A stretch of 43,652 bases of DNA from Thermoleophilia bacterium (GCA_014874265.1 JACWAM010000120.1:1-43652); one strand, 5' to 3'; shown: positions 7,306 to 15,385, numbered from the stretch's first letter. A program made the numbers and translations. The notes: generated by a model not told the origin, from the letters alone.

Positions 7306-8088
7306 TTGACCGAAATTTTAAGCACGATCATTCGGACGACCCGGCAGGACCTTGCCACCCGCAGGCTGGAGTGGCCCCTGGAAGAGCTCCGGGAGTCAGT
7401 TTTAACCTCGGCGACGTCAGCCCGGTCCCTGGTTGCCGCCGTGCGCAGTCCCGGCCTGTCTGTGATCGCGGAGATCAAGCGGGCTTCGCCATCAAAAGGC
7501 GATATCCGTCCGCGCCTTGATGTGGCTCAGGTCGCGCGCGATTATGAAGAAGCCGGGGCCGGCGCCCTGTCTGTTTTGACCGAGGAACGTCATTTTAAGG
7601 GGAGTCTGGAAGACCTGCGCCAGGCTCGCGCCGCCTCGAGCCTGCCGGTGCTTCGGAAAGACTTTATCATCGATCCCTATCAGGTTTGGGAAGCCGCCGC
7701 CGCCGGGGCCGACGCCATCTTGCTGATCGTCGCGGCGCTGACGCCCCAGAGCCTGCGTCAGCTCTTCGGCGAGGCGTCGCTGGCGGGTCTGGAGTGCCTC
7801 GTTGAAGTTCATAACCGCCGGGAGCTGGATATTGCCCTAACCGTCGGTGTGCCGCTAATCGGTATCAATAACCGCAATTTAAAAACTTTTGTGGTCAATT
7901 TGGAAACGACGCTGAATCTGATAGAGTTTGTCCCCAAAGAGGTGGCGATCGTCAGCGAAAGCGGTATTAACAGCCGGGCTGATGTTGTCAAACTAAATAA
8001 TGATGGTGTGGCCGCGGTTTTAATTGGTGAAGCTTTAATGTCAAGCGATGATCCAGGAGGCAGGCTGCGCGAACTGTTGGGCCGGTAA
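7306..8088 (+). CDS. trpC: indole-3-glycerol phosphate synthase
   Basis: A TIM-barrel enzyme that closes the indole ring from carboxyphenylaminodeoxyribulose phosphate. Visible motifs are SVIAEIKRASPSKGDIRP, LSVLTEERHFKGS, LPVLRKDFIIDPYQVWEAAAAGADAILLI, GINNRNLKTF, VSESGI and VLIGEALM. The track's ORF start at 7165 lies inside trpD. The TTG at 7306, after GAAAGAG, gives a 260-residue protein of normal length and begins MTEILSTII. It is the last trp gene here; trpF, trpB and trpA do not follow, since a 199-base gap and pilus genes come next. They must lie elsewhere or be absent. Confidence 0.94.
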   Translation: MTEILSTIIRTTRQDLATRRLEWPLEELRESVLTSATSARSLVAAVRSPGLSVIAEIKRASPSKGDIRPRLDVAQVARDYEEAGAGALSVLTEERHFKGSLEDLRQARAASSLPVLRKDFIIDPYQVWEAAAAGADAILLIVAALTPQSLRQLFGEASLAGLECLVEVHNRRELDIALTVGVPLIGINNRNLKTFVVNLETTLNLIEFVPKEVAIVSESGINSRADVVKLNNDGVAAVLIGEALMSSDDPGGRLRELLGR

Positions 8089-8157
8089 TCATGTTTAATT
8101 CAGACTCAAGATTATCGTGTTGCCTGCCGTTAAGGGATACTGTTTACGGACCTTGCC

Positions 8158-8204
8158 GGAGTGGTTGCCCAGGCCGGGTTTGCCTGCCGTCAGGCAACCG
8201 CTCC
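8158..8204. repeat. long hairpin between trpC and pilM
   Basis: GGAGTGGTTGCC (8158-8169) pairs with GGCAACCGCTCC (8193-8204) over 12 positions, with one G-U pair, around a 23-base loop. An overlapping alternative stem TTGCCTG/CAGGCAA uses the loop and right arm. TTGCCTGCCGT occurs twice, at about 8120-8130 and 8180-8190. No U-run follows. It may be a transcript boundary, an RNA switch or a repeat relic. Confidence 0.45.
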
Positions 8205-8276
8205 ACGACCTATTAGAGGAGATGAGAGAAACATCGTCGAAACTAAATCCAGGCCGCATGGTCGTTTTTGCGTGCG

Positions 8277-8290
8277 TAGAATCATAAATG
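8277..8290 (+). promoter_or_regulatory. candidate -10 placed for leaderless pilM transcription
   Basis: TAGAAT at 8277-8282 ends 5 bases before the pilM ATG (8288), and no Shine-Dalgarno precedes that ATG. This repeats the hisIE arrangement. The -35 region is not convincing, so the site is tentative. Confidence 0.35.
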
Positions 8291-10342
8291 GCATTTTTTA
8301 AAAAACATCAAAACAAGCGGGATGAAGAGGGAGCCCTCCCTCCCCAGGGCGCCGGATCCGGACCGCCGGGACCGCCACCGCCGCCACCCCCGAAAAGGCG
8401 GCTGTTTGGTGGCAAAGGGATAACCATGCCGGCGCCAAAAGCGCCCAAGAAAGTAAAGCCTCCCAAGCCACCCAAAGATGCCGCTGGGATGGAAAAAAAG
8501 TCCTTCTTTAAAAAGCGCGCGCCCGGTGGTCCGCCAGCGACGGGACCGGCGTCCGTCCCTGAAGCTCCGCCAATTCAGCCTGCCGCGCCGCCACCGCCGG
8601 AACCGGTTGGTGGAACTGTTGGTAGAAACGAGGCATTTGGCAAGAAAAAACCGAAGGTTTTAAAGGAGCCGGCCGAGAGAAAATTCGGCGGGCCCGAGAA
8701 AAACAAACACAAGCCTTTGTTTGCCTTTAAAAAACGTCCGCCGAAGCGGGAAGCGGCAGTGGCCCCGCCGCCGGCGCCAGAGGCGCCCGGCACGGCCGTG
8801 CCCCAGTCGAAAAAATCGTTTTTTGGCCGAAAGTCAAATGAAGCCAGGGCGTCCCGGGGACCGAAAATTAAAAAGCCGAAGCAGCCCAAAGAGGCAAAGT
8901 TAAAGAAGACAAAAGAGCCGAAGGCCAAAAAGCAAAAGCAGCCAAAAGCGCCAAAGCCGGAGAAGGTCAGACAGCCCAAGCAGCGGAAAGAAAGAAAGGC
9001 CGGCGTCTCGCTATCAGCAAAGACCAGTCCGGTTGGTCTGGATCTGGGACGGTCCTCGATTACGGCTGTCCGCCTGCGGCACCAGACTTCCGGCTCGGTT
9101 TTGCAGCAGGCGGCTCTCGACGCTATTCCAGAGGGCCTGATCCAGGAAGGGGAGGTGCGGGACGTGGATGGATTGGCCACCGCCATTCGCGATTTCTGGA
9201 AGCGGTACAAGATCCACGGACGGAAGGTGGCGTTGGGATTGGCCAACCAGAAGATTGTGGTCAGGTCGCTCGATTTTCCTCTCCTGGACGAAAAAGAGCT
9301 GCGCTCGGCGATCGAGTTTCAGGCACAGGATTACATTCCCATCCCCATCGATGAAGCCGTATTTGATTACCATGTGCTGGGCCGTTTTACCGATCATGAT
9401 GGCGTCGAAAAGCAAAAAGTTTTAGTGGTGGCGGCGCAAAAAGCGATGGTGATGGATTTCATCAATGCCGTCAAGAAGGCGCGATTGCAGGTGGCGGGCG
9501 TCGATTTGCAGGCATTTGCGCTGATCAGGTCGCAGATTACGAGGTCATTCCTCGATGCGGGGGCTCCGGAGGGCACCGCGATCGCGGTTGCCAACATTGC
9601 CTCTGATGTAACAAACCTTGTAGTGGATGTCGCGGGAGAGCCGCAGTTTACCAGAATCATTTCTTTTGGCGGCGACGATTTTACCAAGGCCGTTCAGGAT
9701 CAAATGGGAATCAATTATACCGAAGCGGAAGTTTTAAAGATGAAGATCGGGCTGGCGCCGCCATCGGAAGCCGACGGGCAGAAGCCATCGCCGGAACCGC
9801 CGGCGGCCGCAATGGCCCTGGAAGCGAATACCGTGATCATTACTCCGGAGCCGCCGGAGGCGGGAGGCGGCTCTGAAGCCGGGCCGGGCGCCGGCTCGCC
9901 GTTTGGCCCCTCCGGCCTTTCGCCGGAAGGCGAGCCGGGTAAGACGCCGGAACCAACGGATATAAAATCAGCGGCGGAAGAAGAGAAAGGGTTGTGGCCA
10001 CATGGAGCGGTCGACTCATCAACAGTTGAGACCGCCGATGTCGTGCATCGGGCACTTGAGATTACCACGGAAGCGCTGGCGGACGAGATTCGCCGGTCGC
10101 TTGATTACTACATGTCACAAGAGAACTCAATACCGATTGGAAAATTGCTGGTCAGCGGCGGCGGGGGCATGCTGCCCAATCTGGATCTGAATTTGTCGCA
10201 GCAGTTTCCCTTTGCGGTTGAGTTTGGCAACCCGCTGATGCGGGTGATGCAAAACAAGTCCCGGCTGAGCGATGAGGAGCTCGGGCTGCTGGCGCCGCGC
10301 CTGGCCATCGCTATTGGCTTGGCGCTGGAGGACGAAGGCTAG
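8288..10342 (+). CDS. pilM: type IV pilus assembly protein PilM with a long Pro/Lys-rich N-terminal extension
   Basis: A cytoplasmic actin-like ATPase-fold protein that binds the PilN N-terminus in the type IV pilus platform. The PilM domain starts at about residue 248 (SPVGLDLGRSSITAVRL) and includes the RSLDFPLLDEKELRSAIEFQAQDYIP segment, a second nucleotide-site strand IASDVTNLVVDV, and LVSGGGGMLPNLDLNL near the end. At 684 residues it is about twice the usual 350. Two additions explain this. One is a 240-residue N-terminal extension rich in Pro, Lys, Gly and Ala, with recurring F(F/G/A)xK(K/R) motifs and a Lys-dense block at about 191-238. The other is a Pro/Gly/Glu-rich insertion at about 490-575 inside the C-terminal half. 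pilN follows after 2 bases. Start and frame look sound across the low-complexity part. Confidence 0.9.
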   Translation: MAFFKKHQNKRDEEGALPPQGAGSGPPGPPPPPPPKRRLFGGKGITMPAPKAPKKVKPPKPPKDAAGMEKKSFFKKRAPGGPPATGPASVPEAPPIQPAAPPPPEPVGGTVGRNEAFGKKKPKVLKEPAERKFGGPEKNKHKPLFAFKKRPPKREAAVAPPPAPEAPGTAVPQSKKSFFGRKSNEARASRGPKIKKPKQPKEAKLKKTKEPKAKKQKQPKAPKPEKVRQPKQRKERKAGVSLSAKTSPVGLDLGRSSITAVRLRHQTSGSVLQQAALDAIPEGLIQEGEVRDVDGLATAIRDFWKRYKIHGRKVALGLANQKIVVRSLDFPLLDEKELRSAIEFQAQDYIPIPIDEAVFDYHVLGRFTDHDGVEKQKVLVVAAQKAMVMDFINAVKKARLQVAGVDLQAFALIRSQITRSFLDAGAPEGTAIAVANIASDVTNLVVDVAGEPQFTRIISFGGDDFTKAVQDQMGINYTEAEVLKMKIGLAPPSEADGQKPSPEPPAAAMALEANTVIITPEPPEAGGGSEAGPGAGSPFGPSGLSPEGEPGKTPEPTDIKSAAEEEKGLWPHGAVDSSTVETADVVHRALEITTEALADEIRRSLDYYMSQENSIPIGKLLVSGGGGMLPNLDLNLSQQFPFAVEFGNPLMRVMQNKSRLSDEELGLLAPRLAIAIGLALEDEG

Positions 10343-10344
10343 AG

Positions 10345-11130
10345 ATGCCAAAAGTCAATCTGGTTCCCAGAGAAGAAAAGGCGCGCGAATTTCGCCGTCA
10401 GGTTTATATCTTCCCGATTGCCGGAGCGGTGTTATTAATTGCTGCCCTGGGCGGGAGCTATGTCTATTATTCAAATCAGGTTGATAACGCGCAGCAGGAG
10501 TTGAGCGACGCCCAGGCCAGTAATCAGACCCTGGCGCCGCAACTGGCCGAGCTGCAGAAATATGAGAATGTGACATCCCAGAAAGACAACAAACAGTCTG
10601 GTGTCAAATCAATTTATGACCAAAGAATTCGCTGGTCAAGAATACTCGATGACCTTTCGTTTGTTATTCCAAACGACATTTGGTTGAATTCGCTACAGGC
10701 TGCCGTTCCGGGGAAACAGGTAACGGTCGGCGGCTCGTCTCCGTCGGTATCCGGCGGCACCGGAACTACTCCTGACATCGTCATTGACGGTTATACGCAT
10801 GATAATTCGATGCCGTCAGTGGCGACTTTTCTGATCAGGCTGGGCCTATTGCCGGCGCTTCAGAATGTGACGCTGATTAACGCCTCTACGGAAAAACAGG
10901 GATCGACCCTCGTGATACATTTTCAGATCGGCGCCAATCTCAAATCAGCGAGTGATATCAATCAGGCTTACGGAACCTCCAGCGGCGGCGGCTATACGCC
11001 GACGTTGCTGACGCCAACACAGACGACGCCTACGGGCGGAACGCCGGCGCCGCCGAGCTCGACAGGAAGTACGATCACGACGCCCACATCTTCCTCGGGC
11101 GGAACGGGGGCCGGAGGAATAACGCCATGA
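10345..11130 (+). CDS. pilN: type IV pilus assembly protein PilN
   Basis: A bitopic membrane protein of the pilus inner-membrane complex, 261 residues. The short cytoplasmic start MPKVNLVPREEKAREFRRQ holds the conserved NLVP motif that binds PilM. One membrane span follows (about 22-42, IFPIAGAVLLIAALGGSYVYY), then a coiled coil (QVDNAQQELSDAQASNQTLAPQLAELQKY) and a ferredoxin-like domain with IRWSRILDDLSFVIPNDIWLNSL. About 45 residues of Gly/Ser/Thr/Pro-rich sequence end the protein, which is unusual for PilN but shared with its two downstream neighbours. It overlaps pilO by 4 bases (ATGA). Confidence 0.9.
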   Translation: MPKVNLVPREEKAREFRRQVYIFPIAGAVLLIAALGGSYVYYSNQVDNAQQELSDAQASNQTLAPQLAELQKYENVTSQKDNKQSGVKSIYDQRIRWSRILDDLSFVIPNDIWLNSLQAAVPGKQVTVGGSSPSVSGGTGTTPDIVIDGYTHDNSMPSVATFLIRLGLLPALQNVTLINASTEKQGSTLVIHFQIGANLKSASDINQAYGTSSGGGYTPTLLTPTQTTPTGGTPAPPSSTGSTITTPTSSSGGTGAGGITP

Positions 11131-11843
11131 AGACGCGCGATATCGGAATCCTCATCGGTCTGGGTGTGTTGGTGCTTGTTACCGCCTGGTACTTTCTGAT
11201 CATTGGACCCAAACGCGATAATGCGTCCAACCTGCACAGCCAGGCGGTAAGCGAGGAAGCAAAACTTCAACAAGGCAAGGAAAAGCTGAAGAACATCGAT
11301 CAGGAGCGGCAAGCGGCCAAGCAAACCGAGAGCGATCTGTTAAAGCTGAACAAATTGATACCGGTTGACAGCCAGGTGCCGTCAATGATCATTGAGCTGC
11401 AGCAAAGCGCGAGCGACGCTGGCGTCGACTTTTTAAATATCAAACCGGGTACGCCCGTCTCCGGTCAGGCCGGAACGACTATCGTTCCACTTGAGCTGAA
11501 ATTTGAGGGCTCATTCTTTGACGTTAATGATTTTCTCTACCGGATCGAAAACTATGCCAGGATGGAAGGCAACGATGTCAATGTAACCGGAAGGCTGATT
11601 AGCGTCGTGACGCTAAAGATTGGAGCGCCCGACGTTACCGGAAACAAGCTGCCGCAGCTGTCAAGCACAGGAGAGGTCACTTCGGGCGATGTCGGGATCA
11701 CGATTGACATCAATGTTTATATGACAAGCCCGCCGCCAGCAAAAACCGGAGCGGCGGCGCCGTCCGCCGGCAGCAGCAGTAGTAGCAGCAGCACGCCCAA
11801 CCAGGCGACGACGACTCCGGGGAGCGCATCAACAAACGGCTGA
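11127..11843 (+). CDS. pilO: type IV pilus assembly protein PilO
   Basis: A bitopic partner of PilN, 238 residues. It has one membrane span near the start (about 7-27, ILIGLGVLVLVTAWYFLIIGP), a coiled coil (about 30-75), and a PilO-like periplasmic or extracellular domain with ELQQSASDAGVDFLNIKPGTP and LELKFEGSFFDVNDFLYRIENYARM. A Ser/Thr/Ala/Pro-rich tail (SAGSSSSSSSTPNQATTTPGSASTNG) ends it. The coupled start and gene order pilM-N-O make the call firm. Confidence 0.88.
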   Translation: MKTRDIGILIGLGVLVLVTAWYFLIIGPKRDNASNLHSQAVSEEAKLQQGKEKLKNIDQERQAAKQTESDLLKLNKLIPVDSQVPSMIIELQQSASDAGVDFLNIKPGTPVSGQAGTTIVPLELKFEGSFFDVNDFLYRIENYARMEGNDVNVTGRLISVVTLKIGAPDVTGNKLPQLSSTGEVTSGDVGITIDINVYMTSPPPAKTGAAAPSAGSSSSSSSTPNQATTTPGSASTNG

Positions 11844-11886
11844 TGAACCGGCACAAATTGGCGATAACAAAGAATTGGGATAACCG

Positions 11887-12486
11887 ATGAACAAGGTCAG
11901 CGAAACAATCGATAATTTTTTGGGAAGGCTGGACGATTTCAAGCTGGCGCCGTTGCTAGCCGCGGCGGCTGCGGCTGTGCTGCTGACGATGTCGGTGACG
12001 ATGGCTCTGTCATGCGGCCAGTCAAGCCAGCCTCCCAATTCAGGAACGAGCGCCATGCTGCCAGTTACCAAGCCGTCTACGACGGGAGGGGTTTCCAGCA
12101 CATCCTCTTCATCCTCAAATGTCGCTCAGGCGGGATCGTCTTCATCATCAAGCAGTACCAGCGCGGCGACTATGTGGTCGAGCGTGTTTATGCGCAAGGA
12201 TCCGTGGATACAGCAGGTTAGCAACAGCTCGAGCGCGGCAACAGCGCCTACGGGATCAGCGCCGGCCGGTTCTACACCAGCTGCTTCCGGAGGAACGTCC
12301 GGGACGCCCCCTTCTACCAGCGGTACCGGAACAAGTGGCGACGCCGGCTCAGGCAGCGGTACGGGCGGGGGAACCCCAGGCTCCGGAACCGGCTCGACCG
12401 GAATGAGCACGCCTTCCGGCGGGACTTCGGGCTCAACTCCCGGCTCCTCCACCGGCGGCCAGGTTACTTATGGCAATGGTAAATAA
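11887..12486 (+). CDS. Ser/Gly/Thr-rich single-pass membrane protein ending the pilMNO cluster
   Basis: A 199-residue protein with a 20-residue cytoplasmic start, one membrane span (about 21-42, LAPLLAAAAAAVLLTMSVTMAL) and a Cys at about 43. A long low-complexity outer region of Ser, Gly, Thr, Pro and Ala follows. A short non-repetitive island, MWSSVFMRKDPWIQQV (about 95-110), interrupts it. The place after pilO is where Gram-negative clusters carry pilP, and the RKDPW island recalls the RDPF-type motif of PilP and GspC-like proteins, but the similarity is too short to prove homology. The start ATG at 11887 lies 43 bases after pilO. The tail may be a wall-spanning or glycosylated stalk. Function is not assigned. 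Confidence 0.7.
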   Translation: MNKVSETIDNFLGRLDDFKLAPLLAAAAAAVLLTMSVTMALSCGQSSQPPNSGTSAMLPVTKPSTTGGVSSTSSSSSNVAQAGSSSSSSSTSAATMWSSVFMRKDPWIQQVSNSSSAATAPTGSAPAGSTPAASGGTSGTPPSTSGTGTSGDAGSGSGTGGGTPGSGTGSTGMSTPSGGTSGSTPGSSTGGQVTYGNGK

Positions 12487-12611
12487 CTAAAACGGACTTT
12501 GGACCGCTGGACTACAAGAATAAACAATTATTTATGACAGCTTTGCAAGTTTCTTAAGAGAAGTTTTTTCTTTAGTTAATATCCAAGATCCGGGATTCGG
12601 CACCTTTTTTA

Positions 12612-13793
12612 ATGCCTCTTTGTTATATGACATCCGGAGAATCTCACGGGCCCGGGCTGATGGCTATCGCCGAAGGAATTCCCGCGGGCCTGCATCTGCA
12701 GGCCCGTGATATTGATAAAGATCTGGCGCGTCGGCAACTGGGTTTCGGACGTGGCGGGCGGATGAGAATCGAAACAGACCGGGTGAATATCACTAGCGGC
12801 ATTCGTCACGGAGTAACGCTGGGCAGCCCAATCGGCCTTCGGATTGTCAATTCAGACTGGAAGAACTGGCGGCGAACGATGGGGGCGGCTCCGGTTACCG
12901 GTCCTGGAGAGGCGCCCGTAACCGTCCCCCGGCCGGGGCACGCCGATCTGGCTGGTTTGCTGAAATATGGCCTGGACGATATTCGCAGCGTGCTGGAGCG
13001 GGCCAGCGCCAGGGAAACGGCGGCGCGGGTGGCCGTGGGCGCGATCGCCCGCAGGCTGATCGGTGAGTTCGGGATTCAGGTGTTTAGCCATGTCGTCCAG
13101 ATTGGCGGCGTGAAAGCGAGCCGGCGCCGGACCTTGACTGCTCACGACTTTAGGAAAGTTGACAGCTCGCCGTTGCGAACGCTTGACGCCGCCAGGGAAA
13201 AAACGATGAAGGCCCTGATCGGCAAGGCCGGCAGGGAGGGTGATTCTCTGGGCGGTGTTTTTGAGGTCATTGCATTTGGCGCCGCGCCGGGCCTTGGATC
13301 CTGCGCATCGGGTCCGGAGCGGCTGGGAGGAAGACTGGCGGGGGCCATCATGAGCATTCCGGCGATAAAAGGCGTGGAGATCGGCGGCGGCTTTGCCGCA
13401 GCCGGCAGACGCGGTTCGCAGGTCCACGACAAGATTTTCTTCAACGATGAGGACGGTTTTTTCCGTCGCACCAACCGGGCCGGTGGCCTCGAGGGGGGGA
13501 TGACCAATGGTGAGCCGGTGGTTGTGCGGGCGGCGATGAAACCGATTCCCACTCTGACAAAACCCCTAAATTCGGTCGATATATCAAGTGGCGTCGCTGC
13601 GCCAGCGCTGAAAGAGAGAAGCGACGTCTGCGCAGTGCCGGCCGCCGCCGTGGTGGGAGAAGCAATGGTGGCGATCGTTCTTGCCGATGCGATGCTGGAA
13701 AAGTTTGGCGGCGACAATATCGTAGATGTCAGGCGGTCATACGAGTCCTATCAGAGGAGGCTGAAGGAAAGTTGGCCCCAACAGTCATCCTGA
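12612..13793 (+). CDS. aroC: chorismate synthase
   Basis: The last shikimate-pathway enzyme: it removes phosphate from EPSP to give chorismate, using reduced FMN. The protein has 393 residues. Visible family blocks are TSGESHGPGLMAIAEGIPAGL, the basic RRQLGFGRGGRMRIETDRV, PRPGHADLAGLLKYGLDDIRSVLERASARETAARVAVGAIA, GGVFEVIAFGAAPGLGS, NRAGGLEGGMTNGEPVVVRAAMKPIPT and RSDVCAVPAAAVVGEAM. The ATG at 12612 lacks a clear Shine-Dalgarno (CACCTTTTTTA precedes it). It feeds TrpE and other chorismate users and begins a tight four-gene aro block. Confidence 0.97.
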   Translation: MPLCYMTSGESHGPGLMAIAEGIPAGLHLQARDIDKDLARRQLGFGRGGRMRIETDRVNITSGIRHGVTLGSPIGLRIVNSDWKNWRRTMGAAPVTGPGEAPVTVPRPGHADLAGLLKYGLDDIRSVLERASARETAARVAVGAIARRLIGEFGIQVFSHVVQIGGVKASRRRTLTAHDFRKVDSSPLRTLDAAREKTMKALIGKAGREGDSLGGVFEVIAFGAAPGLGSCASGPERLGGRLAGAIMSIPAIKGVEIGGGFAAAGRRGSQVHDKIFFNDEDGFFRRTNRAGGLEGGMTNGEPVVVRAAMKPIPTLTKPLNSVDISSGVAAPALKERSDVCAVPAAAVVGEAMVAIVLADAMLEKFGGDNIVDVRRSYESYQRRLKESWPQQSS

Positions 13794-14296
13794 TCGGTTT
13801 CATGGGCGCCGGCAAGTCGGCTGTCGGAAGTTATCTGGCCCGGGGGCTCGGCTGGAATTTTTTTGACGCGGACATCCAGATTGAGAAGCGCATGGGCATG
13901 CCGATTGCGGAGGTGTTTGAAAAGCACGGCGAGGAAATCTTTCGCACCGCTGAAGCCGCGGTCGTTACCGGTTTGCTGGACGAGGCGGCGTCTTCCCGCG
14001 AGGGAACCGTAGTCTCGCTGGGGGGCGGCGCCGTCACGGTGCCGGAGATTGCCCGCCGTCTCCGCCATGAGCCGCTGGTATTTCTGCTCGAAGAGGATCT
14101 GGAAACGGCTTTTAAGCGGACCGGCGGCGGCACGCGGCCGCTGGCTGGGGACCTGGACAGCTTCCAGCGGTTATTTGAGGAAAGGCAGGTGCTTTACCGC
14201 CAGCTTGCCGGTCACGTGGTTGACACTCGCGGAAAGGAGATCAGGGAAGTGTCCGATGCCGTCGTCAGGATTATCGAAGGTGGAGAGGGAGAATGA
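13772..14296 (+). CDS. aroK: shikimate kinase
   Basis: It phosphorylates shikimate with ATP. The 174-residue protein shows Walker A GFMGAGKSAVG (about 9-19), the shikimate-binding DADIQIEKRMG and EEIFRTAE segments, VVSLGGGAV (Gly-rich substrate loop), and the lid Arg in RTGGGTRPL. The only reasonable start is TTG at 13772, preceded by AGAGGAGG and GAAGGAAA; it lies 22 bases inside the aroC 3' end. It overlaps aroB by ATGA. Shikimate kinase is commonly found between aroC and aroB in this order. Confidence 0.94.
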   Translation: MAPTVILIGFMGAGKSAVGSYLARGLGWNFFDADIQIEKRMGMPIAEVFEKHGEEIFRTAEAAVVTGLLDEAASSREGTVVSLGGGAVTVPEIARRLRHEPLVFLLEEDLETAFKRTGGGTRPLAGDLDSFQRLFEERQVLYRQLAGHVVDTRGKEIREVSDAVVRIIEGGEGE

Positions 14297-15384
14297 TCCA
14301 GTTGCTGGCGAATACGCGGAGCAAGGAGTACCCCGTGTTCCTGAGCGCCGGCGCTATGGCAGACGCCGGCAGGTTGTGGCGCTCCCTGGGAAACGAAGGC
14401 AAGGTCGTCATCATCACGGACAGCAACGTCGCCGGACTTCATCTCAGCTCCCTGGCGCAGTCCTTTACCGCCAGCGGCGCTTCCGTCCAGTCCGTGATCG
14501 TCGAGCCCGGTGAGACCGCCAAGAGTCTGGAAAATGCGACCGGGCTATATTCCCGGCTGTTTGCCCTTAAAACGCGCCGGCGGGATGCGGTCTGCGCGCT
14601 GGGCGGCGGCGTTGTTGGGGATCTGGCGGGCTTTGTCGCCAGTACATACATGCGGGGGATCAAACTAATGCAGGTGCCGACATCGCTTCTGGCGCAGGTT
14701 GACAGCAGTGTTGGCGGCAAGGTGGGCGTGAACATACCTGAGGCAAAGAATTTCGTCGGCACTTTTTACCAGCCGGACATGGTGATCGCGGATCCTTCAT
14801 TGTTAAAGACACTGCCCCGGAGCCAGCTGGTTGAGGGGCTGGCTGAGGTCGTGAAATACTGCCTGCTCTCCGAGGAAGATTTTTTTAACAACTTTGAGAT
14901 GAGCCATGATGAGTTTCTCTCTCTGAATATGGCCTACGTCGAGCCGGTCATCCGGCGCTGCATTGAATACAAGCTGAGGGTGGTTTCTGAGGATGAGCGC
15001 GACTTTGGCCGGCGGGCGGTGCTTAACCTGGGCCATTCCGTCGGCCACGGTATTGAAGCCGCCGGACGGTTCGAGCTTTATTCTCACGGCCAGGCCGTGG
15101 CCCTGGGGCTGCTGGTGGCGGTACGGTTGTCCGCTCAGGTCTTCCAGTTGCCAGGCGAATACCAGGAGCGGCTGGAGGCATTGCTCAAACTGCTGGGGCT
15201 GCCGGTGAGAATCGAGGGGATCAAGCCGGCGCAGGTTATCGGCGCCATGGCAAGCGACAAGAAAGCAGACGACCTCTCGGCCAACATGGTCCTCTTGCGC
15301 CGCCTGGGAGAGCCGGTGATTAACTGTGATGTCGAGGCCGGCATGCTCAGGCGGGAAGTTGAGCGTCTGGCGACGGAGGCATGA
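14293..15384 (+). CDS. aroB: 3-dehydroquinate synthase
   Basis: An NAD- and metal-dependent enzyme that turns DAHP into 3-dehydroquinate, 363 residues. Motifs are ALGGGVVGDLAGFVASTYMRGI (NAD-binding glycine loop), PTSLLAQVDSSVGGKVGVNIPEAKNFVGTFYQP (substrate and NAD site), GLAEVVKYCLL, and the metal-binding histidines in NLGHSVGHGIEA and SHGQAVALGLLVA. The start overlaps aroK by 4 bases, and aroQ follows at once, so the block is one operon. Confidence 0.96.
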   Translation: MIQLLANTRSKEYPVFLSAGAMADAGRLWRSLGNEGKVVIITDSNVAGLHLSSLAQSFTASGASVQSVIVEPGETAKSLENATGLYSRLFALKTRRRDAVCALGGGVVGDLAGFVASTYMRGIKLMQVPTSLLAQVDSSVGGKVGVNIPEAKNFVGTFYQPDMVIADPSLLKTLPRSQLVEGLAEVVKYCLLSEEDFFNNFEMSHDEFLSLNMAYVEPVIRRCIEYKLRVVSEDERDFGRRAVLNLGHSVGHGIEAAGRFELYSHGQAVALGLLVAVRLSAQVFQLPGEYQERLEALLKLLGLPVRIEGIKPAQVIGAMASDKKADDLSANMVLLRRLGEPVINCDVEAGMLRREVERLATEA

Positions 15385-15385
15385 A

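Noticed and set aside
8575-9246. 223-codon minus-strand ORF opposite pilM
   Set aside because: The Phe/Gly/Ala-rich translation mirrors the Lys/Pro-rich PilM extension; no start signal or domain.
12126-12452. Pro/Val/Glu-rich 108-codon minus-strand ORF
   Set aside because: It is the antisense of the Ser/Gly/Thr low-complexity tail of the pilus-cluster protein.
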